From an uncultured Lachnospiraceae bacterium (GTDB lineage Bacteria; Bacillota; Clostridia; Lachnospirales; Lachnospiraceae): 64,000 bases of DNA. The notes beneath the pieces are model-generated. The model had not been told where the DNA came from, did not search any database, and was given only the letters and a program-made list of their open reading frames with translations. Below, in pieces: positions 8,775 to 16,483 of this stretch. The stretch lies in the NCBI GenBank assembly GCA_910577785.1, contig CAJTNT010000015.1:1-64000 (forward strand), in the 5' to 3' direction. Within the stretch, counting starts at the first letter, position 1; every line of letters begins with the position of its first letter. Position numbers and translations under genes: made by a program.

Positions 8775-11700
8775 GTGAAATACGAATGGCCAAAAGATGG
8801 AGAGAAAAGGGATTTTCAGGAAACGGCTTTGAGGGAGCCTAAAAGTAGGCCTGCGGTTAATCCGCAGCCAAAAGCCTATGATAAAGATAATTCCCCTCAA
8901 ATTATTTTTCAAGAACCAAGAAGGGAAGCGCCAGCGCTTGCTGGCAATCTGAATAGCCTGAACCTGGAACTGCTGCAGAGTAATCTGGGAAACTGTTTGG
9001 GAATTATTGATGACGAGATTATGAAGGGATATGTTACAAGGTTGGATCGGCTTCCAGTTATCAAGCCGGATGAGGAATTTTTTAAGAGCCAGAAAACAAT
9101 TCAGTTTTTCAAGATTTCCGAACTTGTCTATCAAGAGGAAGAGTTTTCGGTGGATAAATTGGGCATGGTATTTCATGCGCTGTCCGATAAGCCATGTACC
9201 CTTGTGCTGATGCTGAAAAGTGATGGGGAAAGGACAGGCTTTTATTTGGGGGTGAGGCCAAATGGTGCAAATTCTGCGGGAACATTGCGTAAAATGCTGC
9301 AGCAGAGCCTTTTGGGTTTCTTTCCTGGAAGCAGGATTTCTGAATATTATGATGAAGATCTGAAAGAGGATCTGCGTTTTCTTGAGGAGGGAACTGTGGG
9401 ATGTGTCTCAAGCGTAACCTGCGTGGCAGACTATACACAGGATCAGGATACCATAAGCAACAAAGAGTTTATCCAGGGCCTGGAAAAATTTGTCTATGCC
9501 ATGCAGGGGAGGACTTACACGGCATTGTTTATCGCAGATAGTTTGGAGTATGATGAGCTGGCACATAAAAAGCGTGAGTATGAACAGATCTATACGCAGA
9601 TGTCTCCTTTTGCAAATATGCAGATGAATTTTATGGTTTCTGATGGTGGCAGTTCTTCTGCGGGAACCAGTGAAGGTGTTTCTGCAAACCTAAGCCATAC
9701 GCATACGGAAGGTTCCTCCAAAAACCGTACCGATACGAAAACCCATACGGAAGGCGTATCCAAAAGCCATACAGACACCAAGACCTATAATCATACGCAT
9801 ACAGACAGCAAATCAAGGGCGGATGGGACAACCCATATGGTGGGGAGTTCGGAGAATGAGGGGGAAACAGTTACAAAAGGAAGGAATGTAGGGGCGTATG
9901 GAGGAGTGAAATTAGCAGGGAAATTCAATGTAGGGCTTAACGCTGGGGTTAGCCGTTCTGTTGCAAGCAGTAAGAGCCATACAGATTCTGTTTCGGATTC
10001 GATTGCCCAAACGCTGACCCATGGGTTTAGTGTATCCCACAGCCATGGGCAAAGTAAGGGCGATACATATGGAACGAATGCGAGTGACAGCATCGCGAAA
10101 GGGATGAGTACAGGAACTACACAGAGCGATGCATATACAGCAGGCGAGGCGTTTAACCTGGTAAATACGAAAACCATAACAGATACCTTTGGCTCATCGA
10201 AAGGCATTACTTTAAATGCCCAGAATATGACATTGGGCTTAGTGATGCAGAAAATCCAAAAACACTTAGAGCGCATAGAAGAATGCGAGAGTTTTGGGAT
10301 GTGGAATTTTGCAGCGTATTTCTTAGGGGAATCTGCAGCAGAAACAGAAACAGCTGCAAATATATATAAATCAGTGGTTGCCGGGACAGGCAGTGGGATT
10401 GAAAGAAATGCAGTGAATTCATGGATTGATGAAACAGAAGTGAAAGGGGTTCTTGGCTACCTGAAGTATTTCCGCCATCCCCAGTTTGGGTACAATGGAT
10501 TTCATTATGAAGGTGAAAGGTATCTGGCAGTCGATCCGACTGCATTGGTAAGTACGAAGGAACTGGCAATCCATATGGGGCTCCCAAGACATTCGGTTCG
10601 GGGGCTGCCAGTTGTGGAACATGCGCCTTTTGCACAGGAAGTTATCACCCGGAGGGCTTGCAGTGAGAAAAGTATAAATTTGGGTGTGGTATATCATTTG
10701 GGCCAAAAATCGGGGGCAGAGGTAAGGCTTGATTTAGACAGTCTGGCAATGCATACTTTTATCACGGGTTCCACTGGTTCTGGTAAATCCAATGTCGTCT
10801 ATCATTTGCTTCATGAATTAAGATGGCAGAAAATTCCATTTTTGGTTGTGGAGCCGGCAAAAGGAGAGTATGGGAATGTATTTACCGATGTAAGGCATTT
10901 TGGGACGAATTCAAAGTTAGGGGAAATCTTGAGAATTAATCCTTTTTCCTTTCCGGAAGGAATCCATGTGTTGGAACATATTGAGCGTATTGTGGAGATT
11001 TTTAATGTCTGCTGGCCCATGTATGCAGCTATGCCGGCTGTTTTAAAGGATTCTATTGAGCAGGCATATATCTCTGCTGGCTGGGATTTGGATTTATCGG
11101 AAAATACGAAAATCAAAGGGCTGTATCCTACTTTTGATGATATTTTGCGGGAATTGAATACGGTAATCAAGAAATCGGAATATTCGGCGGATACAAAGGG
11201 AGACTACATTGGTTCTCTTTCCACTAGGATAAAATCCCTGACCAATGGCATTAATGGGAGGATTTTTGTCAGCAACGAGATGGATTTGCGGGAGCTGTTT
11301 GACAAGAGCGCTATTGTAGATATCAGCAGGGTAGGTTCTATGGAGACAAAATCTTTGCTCATGGGATTGATAGTGCTGAAATTACAAGAATACCGAATGT
11401 CTGTCAGAGAGGGGATGAATGTACCGCTGAAGCATGTCACTGTTTTGGAGGAAGCCCATAACCTTCTAAAGAAAACTTCCACAGAACAGAGCGCAGAGTC
11501 TTCCAATATGGTGGGCAAGTCTGTGGAAATGCTTACCAATGCGATTGCAGAAATCAGGACGTATGGGGAAGGATTTGTCATTGTGGATCAGGCGCCCAAT
11601 CTCCTTGATACAGCAGCTATCCGCAATACAAATACAAAGATTATCTTAAGGCTGCCAGAAAGTTCTGACCGGGAGATTACAGGCGGTTCCGTTGCATTGA

Positions 11701-12269
11701 AGGAGCAGCAGTTTGGGGAATTGTCAAGGTTGCCTACCGGGGTAGCAGCAGTGTACCAGAATGACTGGCAGGAGGCGGTACTGTGCTCTTTGCCGAAGTA
11801 TGAGGTGGAAGCAGAAGGGCAATCCGGGAAAGAAACCGCATCTTTCTTGGAGGCCAGAAAGAAACAAAGCAGGGAACTTTTGCATTTGCTTCTCAAAAAA
11901 CAGCTGACCCAGGAAGAAGCACGGACATTGCCGGAGAAAATCAGGGTCTCAAATGCTTCAGCAAAAATCCGCAAGGATTTAATTATGTATTTTTCCAGCA
12001 AAAATCAAAAGTATGAATGGGCGGTTGCTGACTATATCAACAAAAATTTTGCTTTGGAGGATGTGTTCCGGGGTACATCCAGGTGTTCAGGGCTGGAACA
12101 GCTTGCAGCCATTATGAGCCAGAACCTGGAAGAAGAGTTTTCTGGCTTTGACCAACAGGAGATGTTGCTCATCCTCTATTATATCTGCAGGATTGAACAT
12201 GAGAAACATCCGGAGAACCAGGCAATTGAACAACTGCGCACGGAATATCTGAAAGAGAGGGTGGTGTGA
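8775..12269 (+). CDS. HerA/FtsK-like hexameric ATPase with Ser/Thr/His-rich insert
   Basis: A 1164-residue ATP-driven DNA or protein translocase-like enzyme (DUF87/HerA type). Walker A is GSTGSGKS at 665-672 and Walker B is VLEEAHN at 890-896. Downstream lie a sensor-like VIVDQAPNLLD and an arginine-rich IILRLPESSDREITGG. The N-terminal 285 residues are a separate domain. Residues about 288-475 are a low-complexity insert rich in Ser, Thr, His, Gly and Asp (units such as SHTHTEGSSK), without predicted hydrophobic segments. Translation starts at GTG 8775, since the ATG two bases earlier closes at once. Its stop overlaps the start of the nuclease gene, implying tight coupling. HerA proteins usually pair with nucleases in repair or phage defence. 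Confidence 0.88.
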   Translation: MKYEWPKDGEKRDFQETALREPKSRPAVNPQPKAYDKDNSPQIIFQEPRREAPALAGNLNSLNLELLQSNLGNCLGIIDDEIMKGYVTRLDRLPVIKPDEEFFKSQKTIQFFKISELVYQEEEFSVDKLGMVFHALSDKPCTLVLMLKSDGERTGFYLGVRPNGANSAGTLRKMLQQSLLGFFPGSRISEYYDEDLKEDLRFLEEGTVGCVSSVTCVADYTQDQDTISNKEFIQGLEKFVYAMQGRTYTALFIADSLEYDELAHKKREYEQIYTQMSPFANMQMNFMVSDGGSSSAGTSEGVSANLSHTHTEGSSKNRTDTKTHTEGVSKSHTDTKTYNHTHTDSKSRADGTTHMVGSSENEGETVTKGRNVGAYGGVKLAGKFNVGLNAGVSRSVASSKSHTDSVSDSIAQTLTHGFSVSHSHGQSKGDTYGTNASDSIAKGMSTGTTQSDAYTAGEAFNLVNTKTITDTFGSSKGITLNAQNMTLGLVMQKIQKHLERIEECESFGMWNFAAYFLGESAAETETAANIYKSVVAGTGSGIERNAVNSWIDETEVKGVLGYLKYFRHPQFGYNGFHYEGERYLAVDPTALVSTKELAIHMGLPRHSVRGLPVVEHAPFAQEVITRRACSEKSINLGVVYHLGQKSGAEVRLDLDSLAMHTFITGSTGSGKSNVVYHLLHELRWQKIPFLVVEPAKGEYGNVFTDVRHFGTNSKLGEILRINPFSFPEGIHVLEHIERIVEIFNVCWPMYAAMPAVLKDSIEQAYISAGWDLDLSENTKIKGLYPTFDDILRELNTVIKKSEYSADTKGDYIGSLSTRIKSLTNGINGRIFVSNEMDLRELFDKSAIVDISRVGSMETKSLLMGLIVLKLQEYRMSVREGMNVPLKHVTVLEEAHNLLKKTSTEQSAESSNMVGKSVEMLTNAIAEIRTYGEGFVIVDQAPNLLDTAAIRNTNTKIILRLPESSDREITGGSVALKEQQFGELSRLPTGVAAVYQNDWQEAVLCSLPKYEVEAEGQSGKETASFLEARKKQSRELLHLLLKKQLTQEEARTLPEKIRVSNASAKIRKDLIMYFSSKNQKYEWAVADYINKNFALEDVFRGTSRCSGLEQLAAIMSQNLEEEFSGFDQQEMLLILYYICRIEHEKHPENQAIEQLRTEYLKERVV

Positions 12270-13030
12270 TGCGGCAAGGGAATTTTGAGCGTAGTATGGA
12301 ACAGAATTCAGATATAGGATTTCCGGGGAAAAATAGGCTTAGGGATTCTGAGAGGCCACCAGAAATGGAGCTTCCCAGCCTGGAAGGAGTTCATGAAAGC
12401 CTGGCAGAACAGACAGATCAAAGATATGATGATTCAGAACGGGTAACAGAAGAATTGCCGCAGATAGATGAGAACTATGATGCGGACGGCTATTCAGAGG
12501 GGAAGGAGGATTCTGGCAGAATTGAGGAAATGCCCTATGAAGAAAAAGTAGCCATACAAGAGAAGGAGCTGTCGGACGTAGAATCCGGCGTGAAGCCTTT
12601 TGATAGGGATAATACACATGAGGTTGGGAATTATGGAGAGATGAAGGCAGATCAGGATCTTAGGGAAAAAGGATATGAACGGATCTCAAACGATATGGTG
12701 ACGGATATTGATGAAAATGGCCACCAGGGGCTGGACGGGGTTTATTATAATCCCGATGGCCATCCTCAAATTTTGATTGTAGATGCGAAATATGGCTCAG
12801 CATCCTTGAATCCCAACACCAAGGATGGCAAGCAAATGTCGGAGAACTGGATTGACCAGCGCTTGGATAAGGATTTAGGAAAGGAAAAGGCTGATGAACT
12901 CCGTATGGAGAAAATCCTTAACCCAGATAATGTAGGCGCTTGTGTGGCACATGTCCGGGAGGATGGAAAGGTTACCTATGACAGGCTGGACGATGCTGCA
13001 AATGTGATAGAAAAGGATGTGAAATTTTAA
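12269..13030 (+). CDS. PoNe-like PD-(D/E)xK nuclease
   Basis: A 253-residue protein. Residues 1-125 are acidic and probably disordered. Residues about 130-253 match, as I recall the family, the C-terminal DNase domain of PoNe polymorphic toxins: GLDGVYYNPDG followed by IVDAKYGSASL, with D156 and D172-x-K174 as candidate catalytic residues, then DGKQMSENWIDQRL. No LXG, WXG100, MIX or PAAR delivery domain is present. Its start overlaps the ATPase stop (TGATG), and its own stop overlaps the next gene (TAATG). The downstream neighbour is of the matching immunity type, which strongly supports the nuclease call. It may act inside the cell with the ATPase rather than as a secreted toxin. Confidence 0.8.
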   Translation: MRQGNFERSMEQNSDIGFPGKNRLRDSERPPEMELPSLEGVHESLAEQTDQRYDDSERVTEELPQIDENYDADGYSEGKEDSGRIEEMPYEEKVAIQEKELSDVESGVKPFDRDNTHEVGNYGEMKADQDLREKGYERISNDMVTDIDENGHQGLDGVYYNPDGHPQILIVDAKYGSASLNPNTKDGKQMSENWIDQRLDKDLGKEKADELRMEKILNPDNVGACVAHVREDGKVTYDRLDDAANVIEKDVKF

Positions 13031-13704
13031 TGCTTAGGGATTTCATAAAAAGTGAGGCGTATTTTAAAAAGTATATACAGGATCAAGAAAAAAGGATTGG
13101 AAGATTTCAGGAGATAGCGGCTGGATTGCCAGGAACCGAGACGGAAAAAATCAAGAGATGCAAAAGAGTAGCTGCAAACTTTCAGCGGGATTTGATATAT
13201 GCAAAATATTCTGCTGGGGCTTCAAAGCAGGAGCTGCAGAAGGCTTACAGGAAATATCTGGGGTTTTTGGCGTGTGCAGGGGCAGCAAATTACGCAGAGT
13301 ATATTGATGTGCTGTCTATGGCAATTGTATTAGATGTTTCTTTGGATGACAGTATGGGAATCCTGGAGGAATGTGAATTTTCAGATGGATTGACAGGACT
13401 TTTGGCAGGATATATCCGCAATAGGAAAATAGGGCAGGAAGGCGAGCCGCTCTTGTATGAAGATTATTATAAAATTTTTCAGGAGTATTTAATAGGAAAC
13501 TGCAAAATTGCGAAACTGCGTGAATATATGGAACAGGAGTGGTACCAGGCAAGTAAAGAATTTGCCTGGTACGGCTCTGATGAAAGCCCAGAGGATATTT
13601 ATACCGGCTATTGGTGCTGGCTGGCAGGGGCATGTGTTAAAATCCGCGGGGAAGAAGCAAGTTCCCTGGAACTTAAGTATACGCCATTGGATATCTTACG
13701 ATAG
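13030..13704 (+). CDS. PoNi-like (DUF1911) immunity protein
   Basis: A 224-residue soluble, helical protein. The N-terminal half is consistent with DUF1910. The C-terminal 35 residues (YTGYWCWLAGACVKI, then EEASSLELKYTPLDILR) follow the DUF1911 pattern of an aromatic GYW-type helix, a short Asp/Glu-Ser-Ser-Leu loop and a Tyr-Pro-x-Asp-Leu end. PoNi proteins bind and neutralise PoNe DNases. The overlapping TAATG junction with the nuclease gene gives translational coupling, the usual toxin-immunity arrangement. The family call is from recalled motifs and a profile search would confirm it. Confidence 0.82.
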   Translation: MLRDFIKSEAYFKKYIQDQEKRIGRFQEIAAGLPGTETEKIKRCKRVAANFQRDLIYAKYSAGASKQELQKAYRKYLGFLACAGAANYAEYIDVLSMAIVLDVSLDDSMGILEECEFSDGLTGLLAGYIRNRKIGQEGEPLLYEDYYKIFQEYLIGNCKIAKLREYMEQEWYQASKEFAWYGSDESPEDIYTGYWCWLAGACVKIRGEEASSLELKYTPLDILR

Positions 13705-13749
13705 CCTTTAAGAGGTAAACTTGGCGTGGGATTTTCCTGATTATTTTCA

Positions 13750-13778
13750 TTGACGCCTGGGCATATTCTGAATATAAT
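13750..13778 (+). promoter_or_regulatory. Sigma-A type promoter before the yoeB remnant
   Basis: TTGACG (13750-13755) and TATAAT (13773-13778) are separated by exactly 17 bp. The ATG of the remnant lies only 7 bp past the -10, so any transcript would be essentially leaderless for it. It may instead serve the ORF at 14017. Confidence 0.7.
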
Positions 13779-13784
13779 AGGAGT

Positions 13785-13865
13785 ATGGGGACAAATGATT
13801 TTAAAAGTTGGGATGATTATCTGTATTGGCAAACGCAGAATAGAAAGACATTATAAAAGATAAAC
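13785..13865 (+). pseudogene. Remnant of a YoeB/Txe toxin gene
   Basis: From ATG 13785 the frame reads a short protein containing SWDDYLYWQTQNRKTL, then a stop at 13854 followed in frame by KIN. This is the N-terminal signature of YoeB-family mRNA interferases (WDDYLYWQ...KKIN). The rest of the toxin, including its catalytic C-terminal part, is absent, and no YefM antitoxin is visible nearby. The 13705-14016 gap otherwise contains a few short open stretches I cannot assign. Confidence 0.75.
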
Positions 13866-14016
13866 AGCCGACTAGAAGCAGGCCGCCCTCTGGCTGATTT
13901 GCTACAGGATATGTTGGTGGGGCTGAATCGGCAATCAATAAAAGCGCCGGAAGCAGTGGCTATAAATAGGTGCTGGTTGACACGATAAAAATTTCCTAAA
14001 GAATGGCTACCTCAAA

Positions 14017-14589
14017 ATGCTGGCGGTTGTGATGCAGTATTCTGGCAATATTTCAAAAGCGCAGTTGGATATATTTAAGAGGATGGTAGAGGGCGCAAAA
14101 GCAGAGGATGCGGCAGAAGATTACCTGCGTATGGCTTTGGATGTTGAGATAGAGGATTGCATTACGTTTATTCTTGTATGCAAAGGCATACAATTAAAGT
14201 ACTGCTGGGTATTGGACGCGATTATTGTAACTTGCGTGCAAGAAAGGACAGAGAGGCAATTGGAATTGATTGCACAGTTTTGTGAAGCGTTTGAAGTGTT
14301 AAAAGATGAGCTTCGTTACATTGCGGCAATGGCCAAGGTAATTCTTTGTATGGATGCATCTGATTACGTGACTGCGCAGGAGAGGAAGGAGGATACGGTT
14401 CCAGACACGATATTCAGCGTCTATATGCATTTGGTGTCAAAAAGCTGTATCTATACGAATGGCGGCATGGCTCTTTTCAAGCCAGCCCAGAAAGAAGACG
14501 TAACAGCGCAGGCGTTAGGGAAAATAAGGAAGACAAGCGCTCTGTCATTTTATGAAGTGCTGGAATTGGAACTCAGAATCTGGATTTAG
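14017..14589 (+). CDS. Hypothetical helical protein, probably N-terminally truncated
   Basis: I do not recognise this 190-residue ORF with confidence. It is predicted all-helical (MLAVVMQYSGNISKAQLDIF, then repeated amphipathic helices). The first 110 residues have the spacing of a TerB-like helical bundle, but I could not match a TerB metal motif. No ribosome-binding site precedes ATG 14017, and the frame is open back to a stop at 13978, which suggests the original N terminus was lost. It follows the broken toxin fragment, so this stretch looks like a decaying edge of the conflict cluster. Confidence 0.45.
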   Translation: MLAVVMQYSGNISKAQLDIFKRMVEGAKAEDAAEDYLRMALDVEIEDCITFILVCKGIQLKYCWVLDAIIVTCVQERTERQLELIAQFCEAFEVLKDELRYIAAMAKVILCMDASDYVTAQERKEDTVPDTIFSVYMHLVSKSCIYTNGGMALFKPAQKEDVTAQALGKIRKTSALSFYEVLELELRIWI

Positions 14590-14759
14590 GAAGATAGATC
14601 CAGAAAATGTAAACAGGAGATTATTTTCAAGGAATTCTGTCGCATAAGCTGCAGCTTCGAAAACTCGGCTGAATTTTGTTAAAATCTTCCATTTGCGCAG
14701 CCAGCATTCTAAAATAATGTGGGTGGGTACTCTTACTTGCTATTTTAGAACATGAAAAC

Positions 14760-14785
14760 GGCGATACTGTAGATTAAGTATCGCC
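14760..14785 (-). terminator. Hairpin terminator for the Uma2 gene
   Basis: Inverted repeat GGCGATACT ... AGTATCGCC with an 8-base loop, 27 bp beyond the Uma2 stop codon. On the minus strand it is followed by GTTTTC, a modest U-tract. Confidence 0.7.
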
Positions 14786-14811
14786 TTACATATTTAAGCT
14801 ATTTTTTCTGC

Positions 14812-15366
14812 CTAATCGATCCCTTCGAATATTTCTCCCAGAGTCATTTTGATGTGCGGGAATGCTTTTAAGCAGATAACATCGTCTGCGTTGTAATCTT
14901 CTTCTTCTTCGTCATCCTGGAGGATATAACTATATTCTAAGGTATATTTTCCTTCTGTCAAATAATAAATCTCAACAGATCCTTTTGGAGAAACAATCCA
15001 ATATTCCTCTACCCCGGCATCCTCGTAAAACTGTTTCTTTTCTGTCTTATCTTTCTTTGCAGTGGATGGGCTTAGTGTCTCTGCGATAAATTTTGGTATC
15101 CCGCTATAACTGCCCCCCTTCAGATGTTTACGGTCGCAAATGACCATGATGTCCGGGCAGACATAATCATCATTCACCTGCGGCCTAAACTTAAAATCCA
15201 GATTCTCAATAAACACAAGGCATAGGCTGTTTTTTAAGCCATTTGCTATAATCCTATAAATATTCCCATTGATAATCCCATGTTGAAATCCCGGTGCAGG
15301 GGACATAGCATAAACGATACCGTTGATTTTTTCATCTTTCCTGCGTTCATATTCTAGTAAAGCCAT
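14812..15366 (-). CDS. Uma2-family (DUF820) endonuclease-like protein
   Basis: A 184-residue protein of the Uma2 family, whose fold is that of PD-(D/E)xK nucleases. Visible family marks are the early INGIVYAMSPAPGFQHG, YVCPDIMVICDRK containing the conserved PDI(M/V) aspartate, FIAETLSPSTAKKDK with its E...LSPS...D signature, and YEDAGVEEYWIVSP. These families are abundant in cyanobacteria and Firmicutes; their biological role is poorly known. It is monocistronic, with its own strong promoter and dyad operator upstream and a terminator downstream. A C-terminal acidic loop (DDEEEEDYNADD) is unusual but otherwise the length is normal. Confidence 0.92.
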   Translation of the reverse strand: MALLEYERRKDEKINGIVYAMSPAPGFQHGIINGNIYRIIANGLKNSLCLVFIENLDFKFRPQVNDDYVCPDIMVICDRKHLKGGSYSGIPKFIAETLSPSTAKKDKTEKKQFYEDAGVEEYWIVSPKGSVEIYYLTEGKYTLEYSYILQDDEEEEDYNADDVICLKAFPHIKMTLGEIFEGID

Positions 15367-15481
15367 AGTATCACCCTCTCCTAATTTAATATTGTTGAAA
15401 TATTCTTGTGTGGCCTATAACTGTCTGTGTAAGGGTTCCTTCTGCATATGAGAATGTATTTTTCCAGGCTCTCATGCCTCC

Positions 15482-15515
15482 ATTATATCAAAACTTTACA
15501 CATTGTCAACAATGT
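15482..15515 (-). promoter_or_regulatory. Promoter and overlapping palindromic operator of the Uma2 gene
   Basis: On the minus strand TTGACA (15509-15504) is followed after 16 bp by TATAAT (15487-15482). The -35 lies inside a dyad, ACATTGT-CA-ACAATGT (15500-15515), positioned to let a repressor block polymerase. The rest of the 15367-15761 gap shows only the + strand promoter listed next. Confidence 0.8.
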
Positions 15516-15681
15516 ACAATGAATCAGAATAATCCTAATATTGCAAATAAAAGCCATGATGTGGCGATGCCAGAATATATATTATTTTAGAACATATCAT
15601 GGTAAAATTAACTTCTTTGACATAGCCTAAAGTGCCAAAAAATCAGCTGCACTTTAAATGGCGCTTTAGAGAGAACCGCAG

Positions 15682-15726
15682 GATTTTTAAAAAGTATTGC
15701 GAAACCAGCAATTTTGTGGCATAATA
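15682..15726 (+). promoter_or_regulatory. Promoter element of the pyrophosphatase gene (copy 1 of a shared 45-bp block)
   Basis: TTGCGA (15697-15702), 17 bp, extended -10 TGTGG-CATAAT (-10 at 15720-15725). An AT-rich GATTTTTAAAAAG block precedes it. The whole 45 bp is 39/45 identical to 18477-18521. Confidence 0.75.
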
Positions 15727-15761
15727 GAAGAGACAATTGCTACAAAGGAGGGGATGCGCTT

Positions 15762-16310
15762 ATGAATATCTGGCATGATATTGGTGAGGAACGGATTTAT
15801 CCTACGGATTTTATCGCCGTGATTGAGATTAGCAAGGGCAGCAACAAGAAATATGAACTGGACAAAGAAACGGGGATGCTGCTTTTGGACCGTGTATTGT
15901 TCACTGCTACCCATTACCCTATGAATTATGGCTTTATCCCCAGGACTTATGGGGATGACAGGGATCCGCTGGATGTGCTGGTGCTTTGTTCGGAGGCGAT
16001 TGAGCCTATGACGCTCGTAAGGTGCTATCCTATCGGCGTCATGAAGATGAAGGATGGCGGCATGGGAGATGAAAAAATCATTGCCATCCCCTATGGCGAC
16101 CCTACCTATGTGGGGTACACGGATATCAGTGAGTTGCCGAAGCACATTTTTAAAGAATTGCAGCATTTCTTTTCCATTTATAAGAGCTTGGAGGGAAAGG
16201 ACACAGAGGTGGGAGAAGTTGGCGGTTCTATGGAGGCTGTTGGATGTATTGAGCATTGTATGGAGAGGTATACAGAGAAATTTGTGCACAAAAACTCTTC
16301 TGATACATAA
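15762..16310 (+). CDS. ppa: Inorganic pyrophosphatase, family I
   Basis: A 182-residue cytosolic enzyme that hydrolyses pyrophosphate to two phosphates, pulling biosynthetic reactions forward. The family signature is clear: EISKGSNKKYELDKETG, then the metal-binding block YGDDRDPLDVLVL, and later the conserved VIxIPYGDP-like IAIPYGDPTY. The frame extends upstream to 15714, but ATG 15762 has AAAGGAGGGG 8 nt before it, so that is the start. It lies alone between the shared promoter element and a terminator. Length is typical for bacterial family I enzymes. Confidence 0.95.
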   Translation: MNIWHDIGEERIYPTDFIAVIEISKGSNKKYELDKETGMLLLDRVLFTATHYPMNYGFIPRTYGDDRDPLDVLVLCSEAIEPMTLVRCYPIGVMKMKDGGMGDEKIIAIPYGDPTYVGYTDISELPKHIFKELQHFFSIYKSLEGKDTEVGEVGGSMEAVGCIEHCMERYTEKFVHKNSSDT

Positions 16311-16355
16311 CAGGGGTTTTGCCACATATTTTACGTGTTGAATACGAATCGGGAA

Positions 16356-16381
16356 GGAACCGCAGGGGCGGTTCCTTTTTT
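16356..16381 (+). terminator. Rho-independent terminator after ppa
   Basis: Stem GGAACCGC / GCGGTTCC with a short loop, followed by six T residues; 45 bp after the ppa stop. Confidence 0.92.
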
Positions 16382-16483
16382 GGCAGGAAGAAACAGGAAT
16401 AGGTTAGAATATATTAGGCAAAATAGAGAACAGTGAGAGTGCAGGAGCGTTATAAAATACAAATGTTAAGGGGGTGTCAGCCT

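Noticed and set aside
13866..14016. Short open stretches after the yoeB fragment considered as a toxin or antitoxin
   Set aside because: They are broken by stops in all + frames and match no YefM or YoeB motif I know.
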